Shown here one piece after another: positions 1 to 9,412 of a stretch of 64,000 nt of DNA. Below the pieces are notes generated by a model. The model was not told where the DNA came from. It worked only from the letters and a program-made list of their open reading frames with translations, and ran no database searches. Every line of letters begins with the position of its first letter. Position 1 is the first letter of the stretch. Both the position numbers and the translations under genes were made by a program. The stretch comes from a cyanobacterium PCC 7702 (GTDB lineage: Bacteria > Cyanobacteriota > Cyanobacteriia > Cyanobacteriales > Nostocaceae), in NCBI GenBank assembly GCA_000332255.1, contig KB235926.1, positions 3,873,018 to 3,937,017 on the forward strand, given 5' to 3'.

Positions 1-1240
1 AGCAAGCTTTGTGCTCTCAAAAATGGGTTTATCCAAAAACTCAGGCCCCTTTGCCTACAGCATAGCCCGCACGATCTCAAGTTTCTATAACTCCAGAGGA
101 AGAAAGCTTGACGAAAGAATAGACCCTGTTATGAGCGAAGCTGCAGTGGCCTTGGCCGAGAAGGTAGCGCAGGAAGTGAAATTATCCACGCCACAGCGGG
201 TAGTACCTATTACCAATTCCTTGGCTGCGACTCCAACTTTACAGCCTACCGTACTGGTTATTGGTGGTACTGGTTTTATTGGCCAAGCTTTAGTTCGCCG
301 CTTGCGTCAACATGGATACGGTGTCCGCATTCTTCAGCGCCATCCCCACCCAACCCCACAATTGCACCACCTCAAGGTTGAGTTTATCAAAGGTGACTTT
401 GCTGATGAAAAAACACTCGAGGTTGCACTAGATGGTATCCGCTATGTCTATCACCTTGCACGGGGTCATGGAAAAACATGGAGCGATTACCTAGAAACGG
501 ACGTTAAACCCACGCGCCAACTTGCAAACTTATGTCTGCAGCAAGGTGTTGCAAAGCTATTCTATACATCTTCCATTGCCATCTACTATGCTGGCGATAA
601 AACTGCAACTATCACGGAAGATACCGAACCCCACCAAGGCATCATACGCGCTGCTCCCTACGCCAAATCTAAGCTAGAAAACGAGCGATCGCTGCTGGAA
701 CTGTATCGCCACCACAGTTTACCTGTAACAATTTTTCGTCCCGGCATCGTCTTAGGACGTGGTGGAAGCCCTTACCATTGGGGAATTGCAGCTTGGCCTT
801 ACAGTTCCGTATGCTGTGTTTATGGTGACGGAAATAACCCTCTACCCATCGTACTTGTAGATGACGTTGCCGATGCTATGGTACGAGCCATGAAAATACC
901 AACAGTTGCAGGTCAGTCCTACAACCTTGCCAGTACCCCCTGCATCACAGCTAATGAATATCTGGATGAATTTGAGCGCCAAGCTAATATCAAGTTACGA
1001 CGCGTATTCAAATCGCCCGCAAGCTCCTACATCGAATCTGTTCTCAAATGGGTAATCAAGAGCATCGGAAACGATCCTGACGCTGCATTTCCTAGTTATG
1101 CAGATTTCCAAAGTCGCACTTTCGCTGCTAAATTTGACTGCACAAAAGCCGAGCGCCAGCTGGGTTGGTCTCCAGTCAAAGACCGCGAAACAATTATTTG
1201 TGAAGGCATACATGTACCTGTGACAGAGTTTTTTAGATAG
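1..1240 (+). CDS. NAD-dependent epimerase/dehydratase, 5' end outside window
   Basis: Extended short-chain dehydrogenase that probably modifies a nucleotide sugar in a surface polysaccharide pathway. The first in-window start is a GTG at base 11, but the frame is open to the left edge, so the gene probably begins upstream. Counted from that GTG, the NAD-binding motif GGTGFIG lies at residues 85-91 and the catalytic YxxxK (YAKSK) near 217-221. The roughly 80 residues before the Rossmann fold do not look like part of an epimerase and may be the tail of a second N-terminal domain. It is followed after 12 bases by a secreted glycosidase-like gene and then an acyltransferase, which suggests an exopolysaccharide cluster. 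Family assignment is firm; the substrate is unknown. Confidence 0.85.
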   Translation, partial: ASFVLSKMGLSKNSGPFAYSIARTISSFYNSRGRKLDERIDPVMSEAAVALAEKVAQEVKLSTPQRVVPITNSLAATPTLQPTVLVIGGTGFIGQALVRRLRQHGYGVRILQRHPHPTPQLHHLKVEFIKGDFADEKTLEVALDGIRYVYHLARGHGKTWSDYLETDVKPTRQLANLCLQQGVAKLFYTSSIAIYYAGDKTATITEDTEPHQGIIRAAPYAKSKLENERSLLELYRHHSLPVTIFRPGIVLGRGGSPYHWGIAAWPYSSVCCVYGDGNNPLPIVLVDDVADAMVRAMKIPTVAGQSYNLASTPCITANEYLDEFERQANIKLRRVFKSPASSYIESVLKWVIKSIGNDPDAAFPSYADFQSRTFAAKFDCTKAERQLGWSPVKDRETIICEGIHVPVTEFFR

Positions 1241-1252
1241 TCTTGAGATTTT

Positions 1253-3040
1253 ATGTTTTTTTGTAACGCATTCATCACTAAATTATTACCTTGGAAAAAT
1301 ACACTGCTTGGATGCTACACTCGCAAGAAAATTTTCATTTTTGTCTGTTTAACTTTACTCAGTTTTTCAACTGTCGTTAGTGGTTGTTTGCAATTAAATA
1401 AACAAGCCATTGTTACTGCAAATAGTAAAAGTGCAGTCACTCCTAGTCATGCTGGTTTCCCAAAAACTGTTGTTGGAATGAATCTCAACGGTATTGCTGA
1501 TTGGTCAACAGAGTTACCATTTTTAGATGCTTTCAAATCTTCTCGTCCTTGGATCGCTCAATGCGTTAAAACAGATCCAAACTGCAACGAACAATGGGAC
1601 ACAAAGGAATACAATCTTCTCAATTTAGATAAAGATGGTTGGATCAAATCTCTACCAGCGCCTGGCGATGCTCCCAAATATACGAGAATCAGTACTTTAT
1701 TGTTTAGGGAAATACCAGGTTATTATCCCTCCGGTAAGTATATAGTTTTATACGAAGGAGAAGGAACAATTTCCTATGGATTTGATGCCAAAAAAGATGA
1801 AGCAGCATCAACTCCCGGTAGAGATGTCATTAACGTAGACTCAAAAAAAGGCGGAGGTATATTAATTACAATTACCTCTACCGACCCCAGAAAAACGGGT
1901 AACTACATTCGCAACATTCGAGTTATCAAAGCAGAAAACCTAGGACTCTACACCAAGGGTGAAACATTTAACCCCTCTTTTTTAAACAAAATTAAAAACT
2001 TTTCAGTTCTTCGTTTTATGGACTGGATGCAAACCAACGACTCCAAGCAAAAAGAATGGACTTCTCGACCTGTACCTACAACTTTCTCCTATGCTGCTAA
2101 GGGAGTACCTGTAGAGGTAATGCTTACTTTAGCAAATAAACTCAACGCTAATCCCTGGTTTAACATGCCTCATACAGCCACCGATGAATATATGACTAAA
2201 TTTGCTCAATTAGTCAAGAACAAGCTTAACTCCAAATTGAAGGTTTACGTAGAATTTTCTAACGAAGTCTGGAATTGGCAATTTCCACAAACAAATTATG
2301 CCTTGCAACAAGGCCAAGCAAGATGGGGGAGAGATAAAAAAGATGCCTACATGCAATGGTACGGCATGCGTACTGCTCAAATGTGCGATATCTGGAAAAA
2401 AACCTTTGCAAGCCAAAATCATCGTGTAGTCTGTGTTATGGGTACTCAAACAGCATGGAAAGGATTAGAAAATGCTGCTTTGGATTGCAAGTATTGGGTA
2501 GCAGAAGGTAACAAACCTTGTTATCAACACGGTATTGATGCTTATGCGATCGCAGCGTACTTTGGTGCAGATTTAGGAGCACCAGAAAATTCCCAAGCAG
2601 TAGAATCTTGGTTAAATGACGCAGATGGTGGTTTCGCTAAGGCTATTGAGCAGTTAAAAAAAGGAAAATTACTGCCAAAATCTACCAATAGCTTAGCAGA
2701 TAACTATAAAAACTTTACTTACCACGCCACAGTAGCACAAAAAAGAGGTTTGCAACTAATTGCTTACGAAGGAGGTCAGCACATTGTTGGTCGTGAAGGT
2801 GTAGAGAATAACGAAAAACTAACAAACTTCTTTATCAAACTCAATCGCCATCCAACCATGTATGACTTATACACTCAATTACTCAACGATTGGAAAAAAG
2901 CTGGAGGAAAATTATTCATACATTTCGTTGATATTGGTAAACCAAGTAAATGGGGAAGCTGGGGCGCTTTAGAATACCTAGAGCAAAAAACTTCACCCAA
3001 ATACAAAGCATTAATAGATTTCGAGCAAAACACTCTTTAA
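1253..3040 (+). CDS. Secreted lipoprotein resembling a clan GH-A glycoside hydrolase
   Basis: A 595-residue exported protein. The N-terminus has a hydrophobic stretch (about residues 26-44) ending in a lipobox-like VVSGC with Cys45, so it may be lipid-anchored. The body looks like a TIM-barrel glycosidase: a SNEV motif with Glu338 fits the clan GH-A acid/base, and an AYEGG motif with Glu506 fits the nucleophile. These two roles are inferred from spacing and motif shape, not from a database match. It starts 12 bases after the epimerase gene and precedes an acyltransferase, so a role in trimming or building an extracellular polysaccharide is likely. Related cyanobacterial proteins are often annotated only as cellulose-binding or hypothetical. 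Confidence 0.6.
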   Translation: MFFCNAFITKLLPWKNTLLGCYTRKKIFIFVCLTLLSFSTVVSGCLQLNKQAIVTANSKSAVTPSHAGFPKTVVGMNLNGIADWSTELPFLDAFKSSRPWIAQCVKTDPNCNEQWDTKEYNLLNLDKDGWIKSLPAPGDAPKYTRISTLLFREIPGYYPSGKYIVLYEGEGTISYGFDAKKDEAASTPGRDVINVDSKKGGGILITITSTDPRKTGNYIRNIRVIKAENLGLYTKGETFNPSFLNKIKNFSVLRFMDWMQTNDSKQKEWTSRPVPTTFSYAAKGVPVEVMLTLANKLNANPWFNMPHTATDEYMTKFAQLVKNKLNSKLKVYVEFSNEVWNWQFPQTNYALQQGQARWGRDKKDAYMQWYGMRTAQMCDIWKKTFASQNHRVVCVMGTQTAWKGLENAALDCKYWVAEGNKPCYQHGIDAYAIAAYFGADLGAPENSQAVESWLNDADGGFAKAIEQLKKGKLLPKSTNSLADNYKNFTYHATVAQKRGLQLIAYEGGQHIVGREGVENNEKLTNFFIKLNRHPTMYDLYTQLLNDWKKAGGKLFIHFVDIGKPSKWGSWGALEYLEQKTSPKYKALIDFEQNTL

Positions 3041-3071
3041 ATACGAATAATTTTTTGTTTTCAACCATACG

Positions 3072-4141
3072 ATGCCAATAAATATTAACGATAAATCCAT
3101 AAGTACAACTGCCAAAAAATCATCTCCTTTTTTGAAATATATCCATAATTTTCGTGGCTTTGCCATACTTACAATTGTGGCTAGTCATATCATCCCTTCC
3201 CTCGAGTGGCAAAATACGATTCTAGAAAAATTAATTTATATTATTCTGGGAAATGGTACGGTTTTTTTGTTTTTATTGCTGGCTTTCTCTTCCAGTTTTT
3301 GTCTCATCAATATGAATATTTAAAATATTTAGTTAAAAAATTTCAATACGTTATTCACCCTTATTTATTCATTTCAATTCCAGCAGTTATATTTTGTCTT
3401 TTTAGGAAAAACTATCTTCCACCAGATTGGTTTAGCAATCGTTTTTCCGATTGGCCTGTGCTCGGTCAAATCCTTATGTACTTCTTGACTGGAGCGCATC
3501 TACCACCATTTTGGTTTATACCAATGATTGCTATTTTTTATATTATTTCACCCATGCTGCTATGGATGGATAGACATCCCAAAAGCTATCACATACTTCC
3601 AATTTTACTAGGTATAACAGCAGTCGTACCCAGAGATCAGAACAATGCTAATACCGCACAATCATTTGTCCATTTTCTTTCTGTTTACATGATTGGTATG
3701 TTCTGTTCGCGCTATCAAGAAAAGCTTTTTGTCATTGTCAAGAAAAAATATTTATGGCTGCTAGCTAGCTTGGTTATCTTAACTATTTTAGAGTTTGTCA
3801 TTGTACCAAGACCAACTACAATTAATTCCTTCAGTAAATTAATTTTGTGCGTACTAATCATTTACTTTTTATGGGTGAATGAATCCCGGTTACCAAAGCA
3901 ATTCCATGACATTATGGGTTTTTTAGCTGAATTAAGTTTTGGAATTTATTTTCTCCACGACTACTTTATTATTGCTTACTCTGGGATAGCTAAAAAGTTG
4001 AAAATTGACCCCTTTTGGACTCAAGCTCATCTGGTGACTTTTGCGATTATATATTCGCTTTCCTTGCTAGCAAGCATTGTGTTACTCCTAATTCTTAAAA
4101 GAATTTTTGGTAAAAAGAGCCGATTTTTGATTGGCTGTTAA
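3072..4141 (+). pseudogene. Membrane acyltransferase (family 3), frameshifted
   Basis: Integral membrane O-acyltransferase of the family that decorates exopolysaccharides. The N-terminal part (3072-3323) has the family signature around NFRGFAILTIVASH, but the frame ends after 83 residues. The rest continues in the next frame from about 3270 to 4141, with many hydrophobic segments and a C-terminal LSFGIYFLHDY motif. Adding one T to the T7 run at 3262-3268 restores a single 356-residue protein reading TVFFVFIAGF across the join, a normal length for the family. The gene follows the glycosidase-like gene by 31 bases. It is either a recent inactivation, a slippage-controlled gene, or a base-calling error. 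Confidence 0.85.
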
Positions 4142-4176
4142 TCAAAGCCTAAATTTTCACCGTGGTTTTTAAAACT

Positions 4177-4752
4177 TTATTTTTTTAAGATGCGATGGAC
4201 AGCTGAAGATAACAAAACCATCCACAATCCATCAGATAACAAGTCAATGCCAACCAAAATGCCGGTAAATATCACTTCTTCGCTATTGGTATGATTCCAA
4301 CTACAAATGATAATAGCAAGAATAATACCTAAAATTCCACTGAATAAAACCCAACCCCAATTGGGTAATGGTCGCAGTTGAAAGGCTAAAAATATCTGAA
4401 AAATACCTTTGAGAAAAATACATATTCCCAAAGCAGATATGATACCTTGTATGGAGTTTTCCAGTAAAAATATACCTACAATTAAATAAATAAATCCCGC
4501 TAATAATTTTAAAAAAATATATCCAAAGCGACGAGTTTGGAAAGTATATACAAATAGAAAAATTCCACCCAAAATAAACAACCAACTCAAAACCACTATG
4601 CTCGCAAAAGTAGCAAAAAATGGTTTGGCGATCGCCACTAACCCTAAAATCATCATTAGAATACCCAGGGCGATCACCCACCCCAGATTCTTCCGCAATT
4701 CCCTGTGCACCTCGGGTATATCACCACTAACACTACTATTAGTGAGTCTCAT
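4177..4752 (-). CDS. HdeD family (DUF308) membrane protein
   Basis: A 191-residue protein with about six hydrophobic helices after a short polar N-terminus, matching the HdeD/DUF308 pattern of repeated two-helix units (for example LGIILAIIICSW and GILMMILGLVAIAKP). In E. coli HdeD is linked to acid resistance; the role in cyanobacteria is not established. A second, clearly related gene lies at 18693-19226 and shares the FQTRR/FQTRA and [18 protein letters not shown] signatures. It converges on the broken acyltransferase gene and is followed upstream by decayed intergenic DNA. Confidence 0.85.
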   Translation of the reverse strand: MRLTNSSVSGDIPEVHRELRKNLGWVIALGILMMILGLVAIAKPFFATFASIVVLSWLFILGGIFLFVYTFQTRRFGYIFLKLLAGFIYLIVGIFLLENSIQGIISALGICIFLKGIFQIFLAFQLRPLPNWGWVLFSGILGIILAIIICSWNHTNSEEVIFTGILVGIDLLSDGLWMVLLSSAVHRILKK

Positions 4753-4919
4753 AGCGTTTTTGTAAGTTTTGCTGCTGAATAATTTGCTTTTAGGTTTTTT
4801 ACTGAATAATATACATATTTATCATTTTACTCGCTGAACTTAGAGCTAACCTTAAGTTCTTTCTTTGCTTTTTGATTACTTTTCCCTGGATTAAAAAAAT
4901 AGACTAAAGAAATAAAGCA

Positions 4920-5075
4920 TTAATAAGAAATATATAAAGCTAAAATACTCATTAACATTGTTTTTGCACTGGCGTACCCTATATCGTCTCCAAGAACGGC
5001 TACACTCAAATTGGCAGTGGCAGAATGATGATACGAGCTATAGTAATGTCAATAGCGATCGCTAATTTCTTCTAG
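4920..5075 (-). pseudogene. Possible remnant of a membrane protein gene
   Basis: Reading the minus strand, about 35 codons ending in TAA at 4920-4922 give a plausible protein tail containing LSVAVLGDDIGYASA followed by a hydrophobic segment. Just upstream, a different frame reads AIAIDITIARII, which would join naturally after a one-base shift near 5035. No start codon or longer frame exists. I do not recognise the family. It could be chance, but the composition is protein-like and the surrounding DNA holds other gene fossils. Confidence 0.3.
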
Positions 5076-5280
5076 TATAAGTTGTCAAAATGTTCTGTAA
5101 AAATATTTTTTCATAGTTTTTGTATATAAACTCTGCGCTTTTCCAATCATCAAAGCAGAAAATTAAGATCAATAATTTAGTTGTTGATTCATAGATAAGC
5201 AAATTATTCATCCATATCTTCTTCCTATAAAAACAAGCAGAGTAGATTAGAATCTTTATTGACTACAGGGCGATCGCCTA

Positions 5281-5421
5281 TTACTGCGGACTCGATTTTG
5301 GAATCACTCCTAAACCTTTGTGTCTGAAGTTAAATCCTGACTCAATGTCTTGGATGATTTCCCCTTCTGGGTACAGCGATCGCATATAAGCAACCTGTTT
5401 TACCAAGGTCATCTGGTTAAC
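5281..5421 (-). pseudogene. Fragment of an IS607-type serine resolvase
   Basis: The minus strand encodes a short peptide around QVAYMRSLYPEGEIIQDI and SGFNFRHKGL, ending in a stop at 5281-5283. From memory this matches the core of the IS607-family TnpA resolvase (QVAFMRSLYPEAEVIKDI, SGLNFKRKGL). The N-terminal DNA-binding and catalytic serine regions are absent or destroyed (a TAA lies upstream in frame near 5440), and no TnpB partner gene is visible nearby. It is an inactive trace of a mobile element, not a functional one. Confidence 0.65.
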
Positions 5422-5899
5422 AAATAGTGGTAGCTCTAGTTACACTGCACAAGTGGGACTCGAAGCTGACAGTCTTTGTCCCGCTTAGTTTTTGATGCTT
5501 TCGATGTTGCTATTATCTGCGTATTTTCTGGGCGTGTTTAAGTGAAACCCTAGCTACTTTACCGCTTCTTTTTGTGGTACGTATGGTATGCCACTAAGTT
5601 TGTGAACCCAATGTTAGTATTTTCTCTGCTGCTAATTAGCCTTCGCCGCTTTGCTGGTTCCAAATGTTCACTGTACAGTTGTTCACGGCGGAAAAAGATC
5701 TCCTATTATCGTGCAGACAATCACGTTACAAGTATCATTGACCGCTATAAGTATTAAGCTCTGTAAACGCTTGTTTCAGACCTACTTCTTGAATACCGAT
5801 ACTCCCTCCCGCTAGGATTAGCTAACCCCCCATTACATAACAAAAACTAAACCAGCGATCGCAGAATGAATCTTCCTCTGGATTGACGCTGTTAACTTG
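5422..5899. other. Non-coding stretch between two gene fossils
   Basis: No convincing gene on either strand. The only open frame of note (5572-5757, plus strand, 61 codons) has no recognisable family and no good ribosome binding site. The stretch lies between the resolvase fragment and the response regulator fragment and is probably decayed DNA. Confidence 0.5.
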
Positions 5900-6092
5900 C
5901 TAGTTCCAATGGAGGATGGTAGCAACTTGTGTTGGTAATGCAACTGGGTTAAAGGGTTTTGCGATCGCCCCAGCTATACCTCACAGATGAAACTGCTAGC
6001 ACATCCCAACCACCGAGACGATGCAAGCAAACTTGTAAGATTACTCGAACAGAAGCTTCATAATCGATGAGTAAAACTAACTTTCGAGCCAT
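5900..6092 (-). pseudogene. Response regulator receiver gene with a large internal deletion
   Basis: The minus strand opens with an ATG at 6092 and reads MARKLVLLIDYEASVRVILQ, the N-terminal strand and helix of a CheY-like receiver domain common in cyanobacteria (normally LIDDEASVREILQ). After about 40 codons the frame jumps by one base and reads GAIAKPFNPVALPTQVATIL, the C-terminal end of the same domain with its conserved Lys-Pro, then stops at 5900-5902. The middle, including the phosphoacceptor Asp segment, is missing, about 60 codons judged from the family length. One of the acidic-pocket Asp residues near the N-terminus is Tyr. The gene is dead. Confidence 0.75.
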
Positions 6093-6469
6093 AGTTAAGG
6101 GCGCTCGAAAATGTTTGCTATTTTAGTACTGATTTTCTCTTCTATCTGCGATCTAGAAACTGAATCTAGAATCAGAAATTAATAGAAGCGAAGAAATTAT
6201 AAATAGATGAAAATAATGTTTGTTTTCTTATTGCCGTTTAAACATGATAAATATCCAATACAGTTTCTAAGGCAGTCTGCTCAATTTTAGAATCTAAAAG
6301 TAAGGTAATTGTAAGTACTTTATAAAAGTATTACTATCAATTTTTGGGCTGATATTTCGATAATTTAGTAATTTTTTTAGGACGTATTTTAAAGAATTAC
6401 ATTTGTTATCTAATCCGATAAAAACTAAGTTATTCTCTTATATTCTTAGCTTTGTTTTAGAAGTTATAA
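6093..6469. other. AT-rich intergenic stretch
   Basis: No gene is supported. On the minus strand, about 25 codons ending near 6243 read like a protein tail (DSKIEQTALETVLDI followed by a stop), but upstream stops break it at once. It may be another gene remnant or chance. The stretch separates the response regulator fossil from the 3' end of the CYTH gene. Confidence 0.4.
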
Positions 6470-6934
6470 TTACCATTGGCAAAAAGGTTTTTTGACTAAA
6501 TTGCTGTTAAAATATCTGGGATCCTCTGACACTTCTTTATCAACCCAACTTGGTAATTCAATATTTTGTTTTTCATCATTTAGTTCGATTTCTGCTAATA
6601 TCAAACCTTGATTAGCACCAGAAAACTCATCTATTTGCCAAATCAAGCCATTCCACTCTAGTGCGTACCTAGTTTTTTCTATTAAAGGGCTTTGACATAA
6701 TTTCTCAAGCATTTCCTGAGCATCTTCCACAGGAATGGGATACTCAAATTCTAGCCTAGAGTAGTTGACACTAGGTCCTTTAATGGTTATGTAACCTTTG
6801 TCTCCTGCTACACGGACGCGCACGGTGACTTGTCCTTGCGTAGGAATGTATCCTTGACGATATGTACTACCCTGGGCTGATTCTCTCCAACTATCTCCTT
6901 TAACTAAAAATTTACGCTCTATTTCTTTAGCCAT
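6470..6934 (-). CDS. CYTH domain protein (triphosphatase-like)
   Basis: A 154-residue protein that is a single CYTH domain. The hallmark ExExK motif is present at the start as EIERKF, followed by alternating basic and acidic strands (RVRVAGDKGYITIKG, RLEFEYPI, WQIDEF, LAEIEL) that line the triphosphate tunnel. Small bacterial CYTH proteins of this size act as metal-dependent tripolyphosphatases rather than adenylate cyclases, so that is the likely activity. The start ATG at 6934 places the motif at residues 4-9, as usual. It is a single gene with no operon partner. Confidence 0.88.
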   Translation of the reverse strand: MAKEIERKFLVKGDSWRESAQGSTYRQGYIPTQGQVTVRVRVAGDKGYITIKGPSVNYSRLEFEYPIPVEDAQEMLEKLCQSPLIEKTRYALEWNGLIWQIDEFSGANQGLILAEIELNDEKQNIELPSWVDKEVSEDPRYFNSNLVKKPFCQW

Positions 6935-7193
6935 GTGATTTGCAATTTTGGTTAGAAGTAGGTGCTAGTAGTTTTTTAAAGCGACCTTCCTTGATAAATT
7001 TTACAATTTCGAGGAGCGATAGCATACTTGCCAACGGGGAAAATTGTCTGGTTGCGATCGCTTGCCAAGTAGGAAGTTTCTAACTTTTGGATACACGACA
7101 TCACAGACTTAAGGATGATGTGAAGCATTATTGACTTGTGCGACTCTTACGCAAGTAAGTGAAAGAAATCTCAAACTAGCACAGGAAGGAATA

Positions 7194-7732
7194 ATGGCAG
7201 ACGAAACCACAAAAAAAATCTTGAGGAAATCGATCCCACCGAGGTTGAAGATTCCAGAACTGCTATTGCTGACGAACACCGCTCCTTTCTTGAGAAGGTA
7301 ATGGTCAAAGGCGGATTTGCAGACCTGTACGACACTCGGGACTTTACCGAAGTAGTTTTTCGCGTTATGCGTGACTTGATGACAACGGAGGCCGCCGATC
7401 GCGTGGAAGCAGAACTGCATCAACAGGCCGTACCCACTAAGGACAAAGCCTTACAAATGGAGGTAGCCGATCTTTGGAGAGATACCAATCCGATTGTGGG
7501 CTTTCTCAGTCGGATTCGTCCACCTTGGCAAGGTCCTGGTATTTTTAAGATTGATGACGATCGCTTTTTATTCCGAGTCGCCAATGAAGGCGGAAAACCA
7601 CCAAACGTTGACCGGGAACAAGCTGTCAGAGCTGTATTTTCCGCCACCAAAGACGAACTTTCCCCAGACCGTATTCAGGAAATAGCCAGCTGGCTACCCG
7701 GCCGCGTCCGCGAACTATGGGAGCAAGCTTAA
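7194..7732 (+). pseudogene. DUF2267 family protein, frameshifted near the start
   Basis: The intact frame from 7301 to 7732 carries a DUF2267 domain (FTEVVFRVMRDLM, ADRVEAEL, two helical repeats) of unknown function. A better start is the ATG at 7194, preceded by AGGAAGGA. From there the protein reads MADETTKK and then loses frame in the A8 run at 7211-7218. One extra A gives NLEEIDPTEVED and joins the domain, making a 179-residue protein. The downstream part could still be translated from an internal start at 7301. The break is in a homopolymer, so an assembly error is possible. Confidence 0.75.
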
Positions 7733-7825
7733 TAAATATACTCTCGTAAATTTCAGAGCTAGCGATCGCCTTTTTTACATGAGTTTGATCTGGATGTGAA
7801 GGGCGGTTTTCTTGTCAGGCTGCAG

Positions 7826-9142
7826 TTATTGATTCCAAATAAGATCCAAACGCTTTTGCGCTTTTTGGAGAGCTTTTTGAGGAGATTCCCCCAGCATTGT
7901 TGCTTCAATAGCACGTCCTAGACTATCAGAGAGGCGATTGTATCCGGGAATAATAGGCCGAGTTCCCGATACAGACATTTGGTCGAGAAAAACTTTCATC
8001 ACAGGCTTTTGCTTGATATGTTCCTGATATGCTTGGCTTTGGGCAGATTTGATATTTACAGGCAAAAAACCGGAAGCAATACTCCATTCGGTTTGAAACT
8101 CTTCACTAATAACGTATTCTAAAAATTTGAGAGCTGCTTGCTGCTTTTTAGGCGTAGTTTTCATCACAAATAGATTACCACCAGCAATCACGCTAGCTGG
8201 ATGTAAATTAGCAGGAATTGGAAATACATCGTAATCAACTTGACTTTTCATGATGTAGGTCCAAGGCCCTGTAATCTGCATAGCAACACGACCGGCGATA
8301 AAATCATCTTCTTCAAATCCGCGTTCCGGTGCGGAAAATTTAGTAGAACCGTCTCGGATCAACTCTTGCCAAAATTGCAAAGCAGCGATCGCCCCGGGAT
8401 TTACTAAATCAGGGCGGTCATTTTTTACCACTGTTCCGTCACTGCTTAGTAAAAAAGGAAACCAAGTAAAAACGGTCCATTCTCCCTTTCCCAAAGGCAT
8501 TAACATACCGTATTGGTCAGGACGGCCATCGCCGTTGCGGTCTGTTGTCAGTTTTTTGGCAACTTCTCGGAATTGTGGCCAAGTTTTTGGTAATTCAGTA
8601 ATTCCTGCTGCTTTAAATAAGTCTGGTCTGTAAAAAATAGCAATATTACCGGTCCACAGCGGTACTGACCAAATATGACCTCCTAATTGCATTTCGCCGA
8701 AGCAACTGTGGATAATTTCTGATTTGAGAGGCGAATTGTCCAGCCAATTTTCTAGAGGTACAATCGCCCCAAGTTCTACAAGCTGACCTGTTAGCTGGGG
8801 ATTGAAAAACAAGATATCTGGCGGAACGTTACCAACTACTGCCGTTAATACTTTAGGCACTTGTTGTTCTAATTGTCCAGCATAAATCGACTCTATTTCA
8901 ACATCAGGATGAGTTTGATTAAATCGGTCTACTAATTTTTGAAATGCATCTCTATTTGCGGGAGGATTAATTCCCTGCCATAATGTCAAGTGAATTACTC
9001 CATTATCTTTTTTAAGATCTGGCTGACAACTAGATAAAAATAAGCAAAAACTGAGCAATACTCCGAGTAATAAAAATCGCGTTTTGTTGATTTCAAGCCA
9101 ACAGAAACATTTTTGGATTTGCCGGTACAAATTATTCTTCAT
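7826..9142 (-). CDS. ABC transporter sugar-binding lipoprotein (family 1)
   Basis: Extracellular solute-binding protein of the MalE/UgpB type, 438 residues. The N-terminus has a transmembrane signal ending in a lipobox (LFLSSC), so it is anchored to the outer face of the cytoplasmic membrane. Typical features follow: LTLWQGINPP, a DILFFNP segment, DRNGDGRPDQYG, and GRVAMQITGPWT. No permease or ATPase lies next to it. A MalG-type permease stands alone at 36808-37635 and could belong to the same importer. The substrate, probably a sugar or glycoside, cannot be read from sequence. Confidence 0.9.
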   Translation of the reverse strand: MKNNLYRQIQKCFCWLEINKTRFLLLGVLLSFCLFLSSCQPDLKKDNGVIHLTLWQGINPPANRDAFQKLVDRFNQTHPDVEIESIYAGQLEQQVPKVLTAVVGNVPPDILFFNPQLTGQLVELGAIVPLENWLDNSPLKSEIIHSCFGEMQLGGHIWSVPLWTGNIAIFYRPDLFKAAGITELPKTWPQFREVAKKLTTDRNGDGRPDQYGMLMPLGKGEWTVFTWFPFLLSSDGTVVKNDRPDLVNPGAIAALQFWQELIRDGSTKFSAPERGFEEDDFIAGRVAMQITGPWTYIMKSQVDYDVFPIPANLHPASVIAGGNLFVMKTTPKKQQAALKFLEYVISEEFQTEWSIASGFLPVNIKSAQSQAYQEHIKQKPVMKVFLDQMSVSGTRPIIPGYNRLSDSLGRAIEATMLGESPQKALQKAQKRLDLIWNQ

Positions 9143-9412
9143 GCTCCCAAATTAATCGCAAAAATTTATTAATTCTTATCTAAAAGATATTAGACAATAA
9201 AAATAAACATATTTTAAGATTTGCTGTTGGTGAGGAGCACTAAAGTGCTTGCTACTAGCAACTCGCTCAAGGTTTGTGCTATCTATACTTACCTGGAGGT
9301 TTTCTACACTTTTAATTCCTGGGAGTTTTAGGGGCTATTAAGTCCCATACCGGAATCTTGCCCACATGATACGATAGCAGTTAGTAGCCAGTAACTTAGG
9401 AGTGGGAGAACA

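Noticed and set aside
5572-5757. Open frame of 61 codons on the plus strand in the decayed stretch
   Set aside because: Lies between gene fossils, no start signal and no family.
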